From assembly GCA_938074745.1 (NCBI GenBank), contig CALJEJ010000035.1, positions 1-39,216 of the forward strand: a stretch of DNA of 39,216 nucleotides, read 5' to 3'. Position numbers and translations under genes: made by a program. The stretch comes from an uncultured Endomicrobiia bacterium. Lineage in GTDB: Bacteria; Elusimicrobiota; Endomicrobiia; DTEH01. Below, one piece after another: positions 25,070 through 32,641 of the stretch; positions within the stretch are counted from its first letter, which is position 1, and each line of letters begins with the position of its first letter. The notes beneath the pieces are model-generated. The model searched no databases, had not been told where the DNA came from, and saw only the letters and a program-made list of their open reading frames with translations.

Positions 25070-26530
25070 TTACACTTTTTTTTCTTCAAAATCAACAGGT
25101 AGATAAATAATAAATTTTGCTCCTTTGTTAACTCCTTCTGAATATACTGTGATTTTACCTTTATGATGTAAAATAATGTCTTTAGTAATAGACAACCCCA
25201 CACCAGCAAATTTTGTTTTATCTTTAGTAGTAAAATAAGGTTCAAAAATAGCCTCTAAAAATTGTTGTTGTATCCCACAACCTGTATCTTGAAATTCTAT
25301 TACCACATATTCTGAAGAACCGTTTTCAAGTTTTGTAATATACGTTTTTATTTGTAACAATTTTGGTTTTTCAGGGTTTATTTCTTCCATCGCTTGTATT
25401 GCATTATTTATAATATTAAGAAATGCTTGTTGTATATGTGGCAGTGAAATTTTTATTTTAGGAATATCATGACCAAAATTAATAATAGTTTCAATATTAT
25501 GTGCTTTTAATTCGCTATCTGCAATAAATAAAGTGTTTTTTATTACTTCGTGAATATCTTCTAAAGTATATTCATATTCTTTTTGTCTTGAAAACTGTAA
25601 CAATCTTGATATACTTTCACGACAACGTTTTGCAGCACGTTCTATTTTCTCCACATGCTCTCTTAATGGAGAGTTCAATGGAAGTTTTTCTAACAACAGT
25701 TGTGCTTGACCTAACACACCTACCAACGGATTATTAAGTTCATGAGCAATACCGCCAGCTAACTGGCCTATGTTTGATAATCTATCCATTTGCAAAATCT
25801 GTGTTTGGAAATTTTTTAAATTTTTTACCATCCAGTTGAACCCTTTAATAACTTCACAAAATTCGTCTTTGGAATTAAAATTTATCTCTCTATATTCACC
25901 TTTTGCAAGAAGTTTTGTTCCTTCTGACAATATTTTTAACGGTTTTATTAACGCTTTATAAATTTTTATAACAAAAATAACACTTGAAAATATTGACCCA
26001 ACTACAATTATTATACACAAAATTAAACTCACGATACTAATTTGAAAGATCTGTTTTTCAATTATATGTGCTTTTTTAGTATAAATATTACTTTTGTCTT
26101 CTACAATTTTTAAAATATTTTTATACAACGGCAAGAATTCTTCATCTATTATTTTAACTTTTGTATCATAATCTTTTTCATTAAAAATTTTGGTTACTAT
26201 TTCAACAAACAAGTTATACTGTGATAGAATATCTATTCCAGATTCTTTTTGTTGCCATTGGTTAACAAGTTCTACAGTTCGTGGAACAGTTAAATCAAAA
26301 TTTTCTTTCTCTTTTACATCGTGGAGTAGCATATAATAATCTACAATTTGTCGTTGTCTATTTAATAACTGTATTATTTCTGTTGTCAAATTAATTTCAT
26401 CTTTTAAAAGAACAAATTTTGTAAAATAATTTCTTAAGAAATACACTATTGACACCCAAAATAAGCATACTACAATTATTATTCCTAATAGTACTCCGAA
26501 GGCTACTTTTAATTTAGTTTTTATTTCCAT
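25070..26530 (-). CDS. membrane sensor histidine kinase
   Basis: A 486-aa protein: TM1 (~9-31), a ~130-residue periplasmic sensor of mostly helical character (32-160), TM2 (~164-190), HAMP (~191-245), HisKA with phosphorylatable His263 in GGIAHELNNPLVG, and an HATPase domain with N-box NIINNAIQAM, G1 DTGCGI, F-box FEPYFTTK and G2 GVGLSI. The HELNNPL form is typical of NtrB/HisKA kinases. No response regulator gene is next to it in the window. It follows the motor cluster but after a 198-bp gap, so co-regulation is not shown. Confidence 0.92.
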   Translation of the reverse strand: MEIKTKLKVAFGVLLGIIIVVCLFWVSIVYFLRNYFTKFVLLKDEINLTTEIIQLLNRQRQIVDYYMLLHDVKEKENFDLTVPRTVELVNQWQQKESGIDILSQYNLFVEIVTKIFNEKDYDTKVKIIDEEFLPLYKNILKIVEDKSNIYTKKAHIIEKQIFQISIVSLILCIIIVVGSIFSSVIFVIKIYKALIKPLKILSEGTKLLAKGEYREINFNSKDEFCEVIKGFNWMVKNLKNFQTQILQMDRLSNIGQLAGGIAHELNNPLVGVLGQAQLLLEKLPLNSPLREHVEKIERAAKRCRESISRLLQFSRQKEYEYTLEDIHEVIKNTLFIADSELKAHNIETIINFGHDIPKIKISLPHIQQAFLNIINNAIQAMEEINPEKPKLLQIKTYITKLENGSSEYVVIEFQDTGCGIQQQFLEAIFEPYFTTKDKTKFAGVGLSITKDIILHHKGKITVYSEGVNKGAKFIIYLPVDFEEKKV

Positions 26531-26549
26531 TCTTAGGCAAGAGGATACA

Positions 26550-26571
26550 AAATCCTATAATTTAAGGATTT
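26550..26571. terminator. weak hairpin between the motor cluster and the histidine kinase
   Basis: AAATCCT-N8-AGGATTT is a perfect 7-bp-arm inverted repeat. On the minus strand it is followed by TTTTG, and on the plus strand by TTT. It could be a weak terminator for the motor operon or an element ahead of the kinase start, 20 bp away. The rest of the 198-bp gap (26531-26728) shows nothing else I can support. Confidence 0.3.
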
Positions 26572-26728
26572 TTTAAAAACCACACAATTGTTAAGATGAC
26601 GAACTTGAGTTTAATTTTATGAGAGAAAAAATATCAATTTTTTGTGAAGGTAACCAAAACGAAATGTTACAAACCTCTAAGACAACTGTTTTTCTACAAA
26701 ACAATTTTTTGAAACACATCTGTTTTTT

Positions 26729-27442
26729 TTATATCCTTGAAATAACAAGTTCAATACGTCTATTTTTAGCCCTTTTTTCTTCTGTATCGTTAGCACGTGC
26801 AATATCTGTAGAAAGTGTCACAGGTTTAAATTCGCCATATCCTGCAATAGTAAACCTTTCCGGAGGAATTTTTTTTACATTAACAAAATAGTTTAACACA
26901 GACATTGCCCTTGCAATAGACAATTCCCAGTTGTTTGCAAACTCTTTCGTATGAATAGGAACATTATCAGTATGTCCTTCAATTATAATTGTATTTGTTT
27001 CTGGTAGGGTAAGTAACATCTCTGCTACACTGTCCAAAACAGAAATAGCAGTTTCGTCCAGGTCTGCTTTACCTGAAGCAAACAATACAGCTTTTTCACC
27101 AAATACAACACGAATTTTCTGTGCTGAAATATTAACTTGAGCACCTTCTGCCAAACCTCGTTCTTGCATATATTTTTGTAATTTATCAGCAAATTCAGTT
27201 TCTCGTTCCTTTTTTTCTATTTCTTTTTTTAATTTGAAATCTATTTTACCAAGTTCTGCTTGTATTCTCGTTACAACTCTTTCATAATCAATTTCATGGC
27301 CATAATATGTATAAGCGTACAACAAAAAGAAAAATATCATTAAAAAAGTCATAAGATTGCCGTATGGCACTACCCAAGAACTAGTATCTGGCTGATTTTG
27401 TTCTTCGGAACTAAATATAGTTTTTATAAAATTCTTTTTCAT
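26729..27442 (-). CDS. MotB-like protein 2 (Asp-to-Asn in the proton-channel helix)
   Basis: A 237-aa stator-type protein with one N-terminal helix (~27-47), a linker and an OmpA-like peptidoglycan-binding domain (~115-237, with IIIEGHTDNVP and NWELSIARAMSV). The helix begins VPYGNLMTFLMIFFF. In MotB the matching segment is FADLMTLL, whose Asp carries protons and is essential; here it is Asn29 (codon AAT). It lies 1 bp after the first MotB-like gene. Either it is a partner that anchors but does not conduct, or it uses another residue. A G-to-A substitution would explain the change. Confidence 0.88.
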   Translation of the reverse strand: MKKNFIKTIFSSEEQNQPDTSSWVVPYGNLMTFLMIFFFLLYAYTYYGHEIDYERVVTRIQAELGKIDFKLKKEIEKKERETEFADKLQKYMQERGLAEGAQVNISAQKIRVVFGEKAVLFASGKADLDETAISVLDSVAEMLLTLPETNTIIIEGHTDNVPIHTKEFANNWELSIARAMSVLNYFVNVKKIPPERFTIAGYGEFKPVTLSTDIARANDTEEKRAKNRRIELVISRI

Positions 27443-27443
27443 T

Positions 27444-28106
27444 TTATCTTTTTATAATCTTAATTCCGATACGTCTATTTTTAGCTCTATTTTCTTCAGT
27501 ATCATTTGGTGCAACAGGTCTATACTCGCCATATCCAACTGCAGACAATCTCGCCGGACTTATCTGATGATACCGAGAAAAATATTCTATTACAGAAAAC
27601 GCTCTTGCAGCGGAAAGTTCCCAGTTAGACTTGTATTTCCCACCAACTATAGGTACATTATCTGTATGTCCTTCAATAACAATTTCGTTTGGAATAGATT
27701 TTAATGTTGTAGCGACTTCGTCAAGGATAGTTTTAGCAGCATCTTTTAATTCTGCTTTACCAGAATCAAACAATACTGGCGAAGGTAGAGTAATAACTAT
27801 TTCTTCTTCTTTAACTTCCACTGTAGCAATATCTTTAAGTTTATCAGTTAACTGTTCTGTTTGCTGGTTGATTACTTGTTCTACTGTAGGTTTATCAGAT
27901 TTTTTCCCTAACTGTGCTAAGGTTGAGATAAGTTCTTGCCGTTTTACTGCGCTTAACCTTGTAAAAGCAAACAAAATTAAAAAAAATAATGCAAGGTTCG
28001 TCGTCATATCTGAATACACAGTACGCCAAGTGTTTAACCCTTGTTTAACTTCTTCTGATTCTATAACTTCTTCTTCAATAGGTTCTTCTACTTTATTTTC
28101 TGGCAT
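27444..28106 (-). CDS. motB: MotB-like protein 1 (proton-channel Asp present)
   Basis: A 220-aa stator B subunit. An acidic N-terminus is followed by TWRTVYSDMTTNLALFFLILFAF, in which Asp33 occupies the place of the essential E. coli MotB Asp32. The OmpA-like domain (~95-220) has IVIEGHTDNVP and NWELSAARAFSV and should bind peptidoglycan. It starts 7 bp after motA. With MotA it forms the expected A5B2 stator. Confidence 0.93.
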   Translation of the reverse strand: MPENKVEEPIEEEVIESEEVKQGLNTWRTVYSDMTTNLALFFLILFAFTRLSAVKRQELISTLAQLGKKSDKPTVEQVINQQTEQLTDKLKDIATVEVKEEEIVITLPSPVLFDSGKAELKDAAKTILDEVATTLKSIPNEIVIEGHTDNVPIVGGKYKSNWELSAARAFSVIEYFSRYHQISPARLSAVGYGEYRPVAPNDTEENRAKNRRIGIKIIKR

Positions 28107-28113
28107 ATACTTT

Positions 28114-28878
28114 TTACCTTCTTTTTTGTCTCATTTTATATGCTAAGAATGCTTGTAACCGTCTACTTACAATAGATGGTATTTCACCTGCTTGTATTGC
28201 CAAAATTCCTTCAATTGCAACTTCTTTAATTAAAAGTTCTTCTTCGGTATATGCATTAAGTTTGTTCGCTATGGGTAAAAAGATAAAATTTGTTCCAAAA
28301 ATACCGTAAAATGTTGTAATTACTGCTACTGCCATTGAAGTACCTATTGCTTCTGGATTGGTTAAATTTTTCAATACTCCAACAACACCTATTAAAGTAC
28401 CTAACAGTCCAAACACTGGCGCATACGCACCCATACTACGAAAGACAGAATGTATCTGTTGATGTCTTCTTCTGATAAACGTGATTTCTTTGATAAGATT
28501 TTCTCTGACTATTTCTGGTGGTAACCCGTCAAGAACCATCTGTAATCCATCTACTAAAAAATGGTCTTTAATATTTGGTAACTCGTTTTGCAACGAATCT
28601 ATACCGGAACGTTTTGCTACTTCTGCAAGGTGAACTAATAAATTAATATACTTTTCCGCGGTCCAACGCCGTTGAGGGAATAATGCTAACATCATTGCTG
28701 CTGGTACACGTTTTAAGATTCTATATGGATAAGTTAACAATGTAGAAGCGATTGTTCCACCAAGAACTAATACTAAAGAAGGAAAATTGTATATAAGGTT
28801 CAGTATACCACCAACTTTGAACACATAATATACTGCAAACACGCCTAACGCTAACCCTACCAATGTCATCAAATCCAT
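28114..28878 (-). CDS. motA: MotA-like stator protein
   Basis: A 254-aa inner-membrane protein with four predicted helices and the family sequences GGTIASTLLTYP and GAYAPVFGLLGTLIGVVGVL, whose Pro corresponds to the first essential proline of MotA; a second proline is in FIFLPIANKL. The cytoplasmic loop has charged residues. A GGGG-containing Shine-Dalgarno precedes the ATG. It is 18 bp after the FliF-FliG fusion. Confidence 0.94.
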   Translation of the reverse strand: MDLMTLVGLALGVFAVYYVFKVGGILNLIYNFPSLVLVLGGTIASTLLTYPYRILKRVPAAMMLALFPQRRWTAEKYINLLVHLAEVAKRSGIDSLQNELPNIKDHFLVDGLQMVLDGLPPEIVRENLIKEITFIRRRHQQIHSVFRSMGAYAPVFGLLGTLIGVVGVLKNLTNPEAIGTSMAVAVITTFYGIFGTNFIFLPIANKLNAYTEEELLIKEVAIEGILAIQAGEIPSIVSRRLQAFLAYKMRQKRR

Positions 28879-28896
28879 AACCGTTATTTCCCCTTT

Positions 28897-30393
28897 CTAC
28901 TTTTTAGATTCTACAATTTCAGCTTCTACAGTAAGACTTTTTTGTCTTTCAAGTTGTTCTTTTACAATTTTACTACGTTCTATATTTATTTCTCCTGAAT
29001 TTATTAAATCACGGATTGTAGAGACTATTTTCTTTTGTTCATTTTTAATAACCTTTTCACCAATTTCACCTAACAAATCCATTTGTTCTGCTAACATTGC
29101 ACGACCACCTTCAGTTAAACAATCCATAACTTTGTTTTTTATTTCCTCTGGCGTATTTTTTAACGCTATTGCTAAAGATATTCCACGACGTTGTGTTTCA
29201 CGAATAATTTTTTGTAATGTTGGTTTATCCAAAAACAAAATGTCTTCAAACAAAAATATTTTTTCTCTAAGTTTTTCTGCCAACTGCGGGTTCTGAAAAG
29301 ATAACGTTTGTAATATATCTTCTTGAACATCTTTATCTGCTTGGTCTAACAATGACAGAAAATAATCTTCTCCACCAATACAATAATCTATTCTTGATTT
29401 AATACTCTGTTCAATTTCTTGAACTTCTTGTGGGTCAGGCAGTTTCACTGAAGCAAGTTCTAACGCTACTTTTGTTTGTGTTTTTCTATCCAACATTGAC
29501 ATAAATTCTGTAGCCAAATCTGACGGTAAATAACTTACCACGAGCGCTATAATTGTTGGTGTTTCATCTTTCAATAAATACCAGAGGTTTTTTAAGTTTG
29601 CTCTGTTGATAAAATCAAAATGTTTCTTGGTAGTTTCTTTTTCTTTTTTCCCACCAACAGTTAATTCCATTGTTCCACCCATACCACCAGCAGCAGGTAA
29701 TCCTAAAGGTTCAGTTCCGGGTAATAACCCTTGTTGCATCTGTCCAGTCATATCCATTTTTTGTGTTCCGGAGAGTCTTGCATCAGCGTCAATTCTTAAT
29801 TGTACAGCTTTCACAATTGTTTTAAAAAAATGTGTCACAGGACCAAACAAAAATAATGCTATTACTAAAATTATAAACGGTAAATACAAATGTGGTAAAA
29901 TTTGTTCCAATATTGCTTGTAATGTAGGAACTTTTTGAAACTCTATCCTGCTAATATTAATTGTATCTCCTCGTTCAAGGTTAAGATTTATAAGTGCTGG
30001 TAATTCAGATTTTATTCTTTCTAAAACTTTTGGCGAAATTGTGTTATCTACTGCTATGTTGATTACAATTTTTTCAATTTGTAGTTGTATTGGCAAATTT
30101 TGTTTTTGTTCTACAGGGATGTATGAATAGGTAACACCTGGCAAATATTCTTCTTCACGTAGATATACTCCTGGGTAAGCCTCTGTTGTAGTAGCAGTTT
30201 CTTGTGTTGGAAGTTTCAGATATACATTAGGCACAACAACAAAATTTTTACTCCCTATAATTCGTTCTACAATAAGTTCAACTTTTTCTTGAATATTTTT
30301 TTCAAGTTGTATCTTTTCTTCGTTTAAAGACAAACTGTAAATACCAGCAGTTATAAAAAACAAAATTGTTATAGTAAAAAATTTTTTTTTCAT
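28897..30393 (-). CDS. FliF-FliG fusion: minimal MS-ring segment joined to the FliG motor domains
   Basis: A 498-aa protein. Residues 1-22 form a signal peptide or TM. Residues ~28-152 resemble the FliF ring-building segment before its last helix: EKVELIVERIIGSKNFVVVPNV, then IEKIVINIAVDNTI, and ALINLNLERGDTINISRIEF, the FliF sequence RGDxxxVxxxxF. TM2 (~168-186) leads into a Gly/Met-rich linker (~205-255). Residues ~265-470 match FliG middle and C-terminal domains: TIIALVVSYLPSDLATEFMSML, then REKIFLFEDILFLDKPTLQKII, SLAIALKNTPEEIKNK and IVSTIRDLINSGEI. The EHPQ motif of FliG-M appears as DETP, and the FliG N-domain, which binds the FliF tail, is missing. The covalent link makes that interaction unnecessary. 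Confidence 0.9.
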   Translation of the reverse strand: MKKKFFTITILFFITAGIYSLSLNEEKIQLEKNIQEKVELIVERIIGSKNFVVVPNVYLKLPTQETATTTEAYPGVYLREEEYLPGVTYSYIPVEQKQNLPIQLQIEKIVINIAVDNTISPKVLERIKSELPALINLNLERGDTINISRIEFQKVPTLQAILEQILPHLYLPFIILVIALFLFGPVTHFFKTIVKAVQLRIDADARLSGTQKMDMTGQMQQGLLPGTEPLGLPAAGGMGGTMELTVGGKKEKETTKKHFDFINRANLKNLWYLLKDETPTIIALVVSYLPSDLATEFMSMLDRKTQTKVALELASVKLPDPQEVQEIEQSIKSRIDYCIGGEDYFLSLLDQADKDVQEDILQTLSFQNPQLAEKLREKIFLFEDILFLDKPTLQKIIRETQRRGISLAIALKNTPEEIKNKVMDCLTEGGRAMLAEQMDLLGEIGEKVIKNEQKKIVSTIRDLINSGEINIERSKIVKEQLERQKSLTVEAEIVESKK

Positions 30394-30436
30394 TTATTGT
30401 TCCAACTAAATAACTAAAAATTTATATTTTTTTATT

Positions 30437-30877
30437 CTATTTTTCCCGAACAATATAATCACTTTTTGACGAAATTTTGCTGTCTATTCTTAACAACAGT
30501 TCGCGGTTAATACGACTTTCTTCTACAACTAATTGTGCAATATGGTTTGCAATTTCTATTTGTCTATCAATTTTTTCATCCATTTTCTTTAACATTTCAG
30601 TCTGTCTATTTAGCATCTCAGTCTGTTTGTTTAACATCTCGGTCTGTTTATTTAACGTTTCAGTCTGACGGATAACAATTTCTTTAATTCCTTTTGTAGT
30701 TTCAGCTAACTCTTTTGTAGTTTCAGCCAACCCTTTTGTAGTTTGTGCTAATTCTTTTGTAGTTTGAGATATCTCATACACAAGTTTTCTTGTCCCGTTA
30801 AACACAAACAACGCTACACCACCTACCGAAGCTACTGTCCCTATGAATGTTATTATAGACACAGTTATAGTATCCAT
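30437..30877 (-). CDS. membrane-anchored heptad-repeat (coiled-coil) protein
   Basis: 146 aa. An N-terminal helix (ITFIGTVASVGGVALFVF, ~9-27) is followed by a long coiled coil of 7-residue repeats: TKELAQT, TKGLAET, TKELAET, then LNKQTEM three times, continuing into a charged tail. No cysteines or catalytic motif are visible, and I do not recognise the family. It is the first gene of the motor cluster, 43 bp before the FliF-FliG fusion, which suggests a structural or scaffold part. The start has no Shine-Dalgarno and sits 6 nt after a -10, consistent with a leaderless mRNA. Confidence 0.8.
   Translation of the reverse strand: MDTITVSIITFIGTVASVGGVALFVFNGTRKLVYEISQTTKELAQTTKGLAETTKELAETTKGIKEIVIRQTETLNKQTEMLNKQTEMLNRQTEMLKKMDEKIDRQIEIANHIAQLVVEESRINRELLLRIDSKISSKSDYIVREK
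30593..30775. repeat. two runs of 21-bp tandem repeats within the coiled-coil gene
   Basis: Four units at 30593-30676 (CATCTCAGTCTGTTTGTTTAA type) and four at 30692-30775 (TTTTGTAGTTTCAGCTAACTC type). The 21-bp period equals one heptad. The copies differ at several bases, so the repeats are not fresh. Confidence 0.9.
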
Positions 30878-30883
30878 AAACTT

Positions 30884-30912
30884 ATTTTACCGTAAAAAAA
30901 ACTTTTTGTCCA
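30884..30912 (-). promoter_or_regulatory. promoter of the motor cluster, probably giving a leaderless mRNA
   Basis: On the minus strand TGGACA (plus coordinates 30907-30912) is 17 bp from TAAAAT (30884-30889), each one base from consensus. The ATG begins 6 nt after the -10, so transcription would start at or next to the start codon, and no Shine-Dalgarno is seen. Confidence 0.6.
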
Positions 30913-31021
30913 CTTTTTATTTTCACTTTTTTATTTTTTCACTTAATTACTTACTAGCTGCTTTATTTTGGAATTTATTATATATACACAATTTTTTATC
31001 CGGTTATCAACAAAATTAAAA
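30913..31021 (-). promoter_or_regulatory. gap between the PorV-like gene and the motor cluster
   Basis: Together with 30878-30912, a 144-bp AT-rich gap. On the minus strand TTGATA is followed 18 bp later by TATATA, a possible second upstream promoter. No strong terminator hairpin was found, so read-through from the upstream operon is possible. Confidence 0.3.
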
Positions 31022-32641
31022 TTATTTCTGTTGTGTTTTAAGACTTTCTTTTACTCGTTTTATAAACTCAGCCAACCTCGTATCTTTTTTATCCAAAGAC
31101 AATGCTTGTTCCCACATTTTTATTGCTTTTTCTTTTTCTCCCATAGCATAAAATGCAGAACCTAACTTTTTATATGCTTCAGCATCTTCAGGTTCAAGAA
31201 ACAAAATTTCGTCACATAAAGCTACTACACGTGCATAATCTTTTTTCCTAAACGCAATTAACGCTTCATTATGTTTCTGGTCGACAATAGTTCTACCGCT
31301 GGGCAACTCAATTTTTTCTGCTCTGATGCCAGTTTTTTCTTCTATTTTTGTCAACAACCGTGCTAAAGTTCTGTTTTCTGGTGATTTGCTTAATGCATAA
31401 CTTAAAAGTTTTACTGAATTAACATTATCTCCATTAATAAAATATCTCACTCCACGTAGAATTTTTGAATTTATATCTCCTTGTGCAGGTATAGTGGTAT
31501 AAAACGACGCTACTAAACTTACACGGTCTATATAAATATCTACATCGGTTGCCTCAGGTAAAACTTCTTTTGCTTTGGTAAATTTTGACAATGCCTGTTT
31601 AATATACCCACGAGTTGCATCTCTTATACCTTCTTCTAACAATGTTTGGAAATACTTCTTTTTTTCTTCTTCTGTTTGCAACTTTGCTTCTACTATTTCT
31701 ATATCTTCAGCAGTAGGCATACCTTTTATTTTTTCAGCCCAAAGTTCTTCTAACGTTTTGCCAAATTTGAAATCTAACGATATTCTGTGTGTGCTCCCAA
31801 GATAATCTTGAAGTACCAGCGCATAATCAAAATTTATGTTTTTATATATTACACCAAAACCTAATGTTGTTTCAAGATTGTTTCGTCCGGCACGTAGGTT
31901 AAACATTTTCCAAATAGATGTTTCTAATCCAAAACTGTAAGTATCCAACAATGAAGAACCTGTTTTTCGTTTACCTACATCAATACCTAAAATAAAAGTT
32001 TCAAAAGGTTTTATCCCTAAACCAAAGTTTACTCCTAAAGGTAACTTATCTTCTGTATCTGACAATGTCAAAGTAAATAAATTATTGAAATTTGCACCTA
32101 ATGTTATAGCAGAAGAAACAAGATAAATAATACCAATGTTTGTCGTAAAAAAGTTTTGTGAATATGTATAAAGAGAGTTAGAAACGAATTTTGCATTACC
32201 ACCAGTATAAAATTTCCGTATTATTTCCCTACCCCAGCAAAAGTTGAACAATACACTGTTAAACGAAAATTCGTTGCCAGTAAACTGGTTATATTCATTA
32301 GTTTCTTTAGCACCCCAGGAAGTTAGATGAGAAACACCTACTGCAAAATTGCCATAATCAACTGTTGGATGGACATAACCAAAATAGTTCATTATAGTAT
32401 TTTCGTAAAGAATTGCGGTAGCAAAACCTACCTCTTTACGGTTTATCATTCCTAATAACCCGCTGTTTAAATAACTGCTGAACACGTCAGCAGACAATCC
32501 TGCATAAGTGTTACCCATAGCGTTCACTCGTGCACCTAAAGGATAATTTAATATTGATGTTGTTTCCACTGCTACAATAATCCAACTTAGAAATAAAGAA
32601 TATATAACAAACCCTAATTTTCTTTCTACAAAAAATTTCAT
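31022..32641 (-). CDS. PorV/UPF0164-like outer-membrane barrel with C-terminal TPR domain
   Basis: About 539 aa from the ATG at 32641, which overlaps the upstream giant gene by 4 bp (ATGA); the track's 32662 start is less likely. A signal peptide (~1-24) precedes PLGARVNAMGNTYAGLSADVFSSYLNSGLLG, the pattern that opens PorV/UPF0164 beta-barrels (GARAxxMGxAxxAxxxDxxxxxxNPAGL). Alternating beta strands run to ~310. A TPR region (~325-535) includes AEAYKKLGSAFYAMGEKEKAIKMWEQALSLD. PorV-like proteins deliver T9SS cargo to the cell surface in Bacteroidota; here the upstream gene encodes a CTD-bearing protein, so a similar role is plausible. Confidence 0.78.
   Translation of the reverse strand: MKFFVERKLGFVIYSLFLSWIIVAVETTSILNYPLGARVNAMGNTYAGLSADVFSSYLNSGLLGMINRKEVGFATAILYENTIMNYFGYVHPTVDYGNFAVGVSHLTSWGAKETNEYNQFTGNEFSFNSVLFNFCWGREIIRKFYTGGNAKFVSNSLYTYSQNFFTTNIGIIYLVSSAITLGANFNNLFTLTLSDTEDKLPLGVNFGLGIKPFETFILGIDVGKRKTGSSLLDTYSFGLETSIWKMFNLRAGRNNLETTLGFGVIYKNINFDYALVLQDYLGSTHRISLDFKFGKTLEELWAEKIKGMPTAEDIEIVEAKLQTEEEKKKYFQTLLEEGIRDATRGYIKQALSKFTKAKEVLPEATDVDIYIDRVSLVASFYTTIPAQGDINSKILRGVRYFINGDNVNSVKLLSYALSKSPENRTLARLLTKIEEKTGIRAEKIELPSGRTIVDQKHNEALIAFRKKDYARVVALCDEILFLEPEDAEAYKKLGSAFYAMGEKEKAIKMWEQALSLDKKDTRLAEFIKRVKESLKTQQK

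Noticed and set aside
24916-25245. 109-aa minus-strand ORF across the tRNA gene
   Set aside because: It spans the tRNA and the end of the histidine kinase in a wrong frame; RDGGTGRRARLRG is simply translated tRNA sequence.
26619-26891. ORF of 90 aa on the plus strand
   Set aside because: It runs antisense into the motB-2 coding end and has no motif or good start context; it is a shadow.
26729-28878. ExbB/ExbD or TolQ/TolR interpretation of the MotA/MotB genes
   Set aside because: Long OmpA-like domains, MotA-length protein with its own proline motifs, and the adjacent FliG domains favour MotA/MotB.
28897-30393. Two separate genes (fliF fragment and fliG) misread as one
   Set aside because: The frame is open through the linker without a stop; the linker is low complexity but in frame.
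30593-30775. CRISPR-like array (regular short repeats)
   Set aside because: The 21-bp units are contiguous with no unique spacers, in frame within a coiled-coil gene, and reflect heptads.
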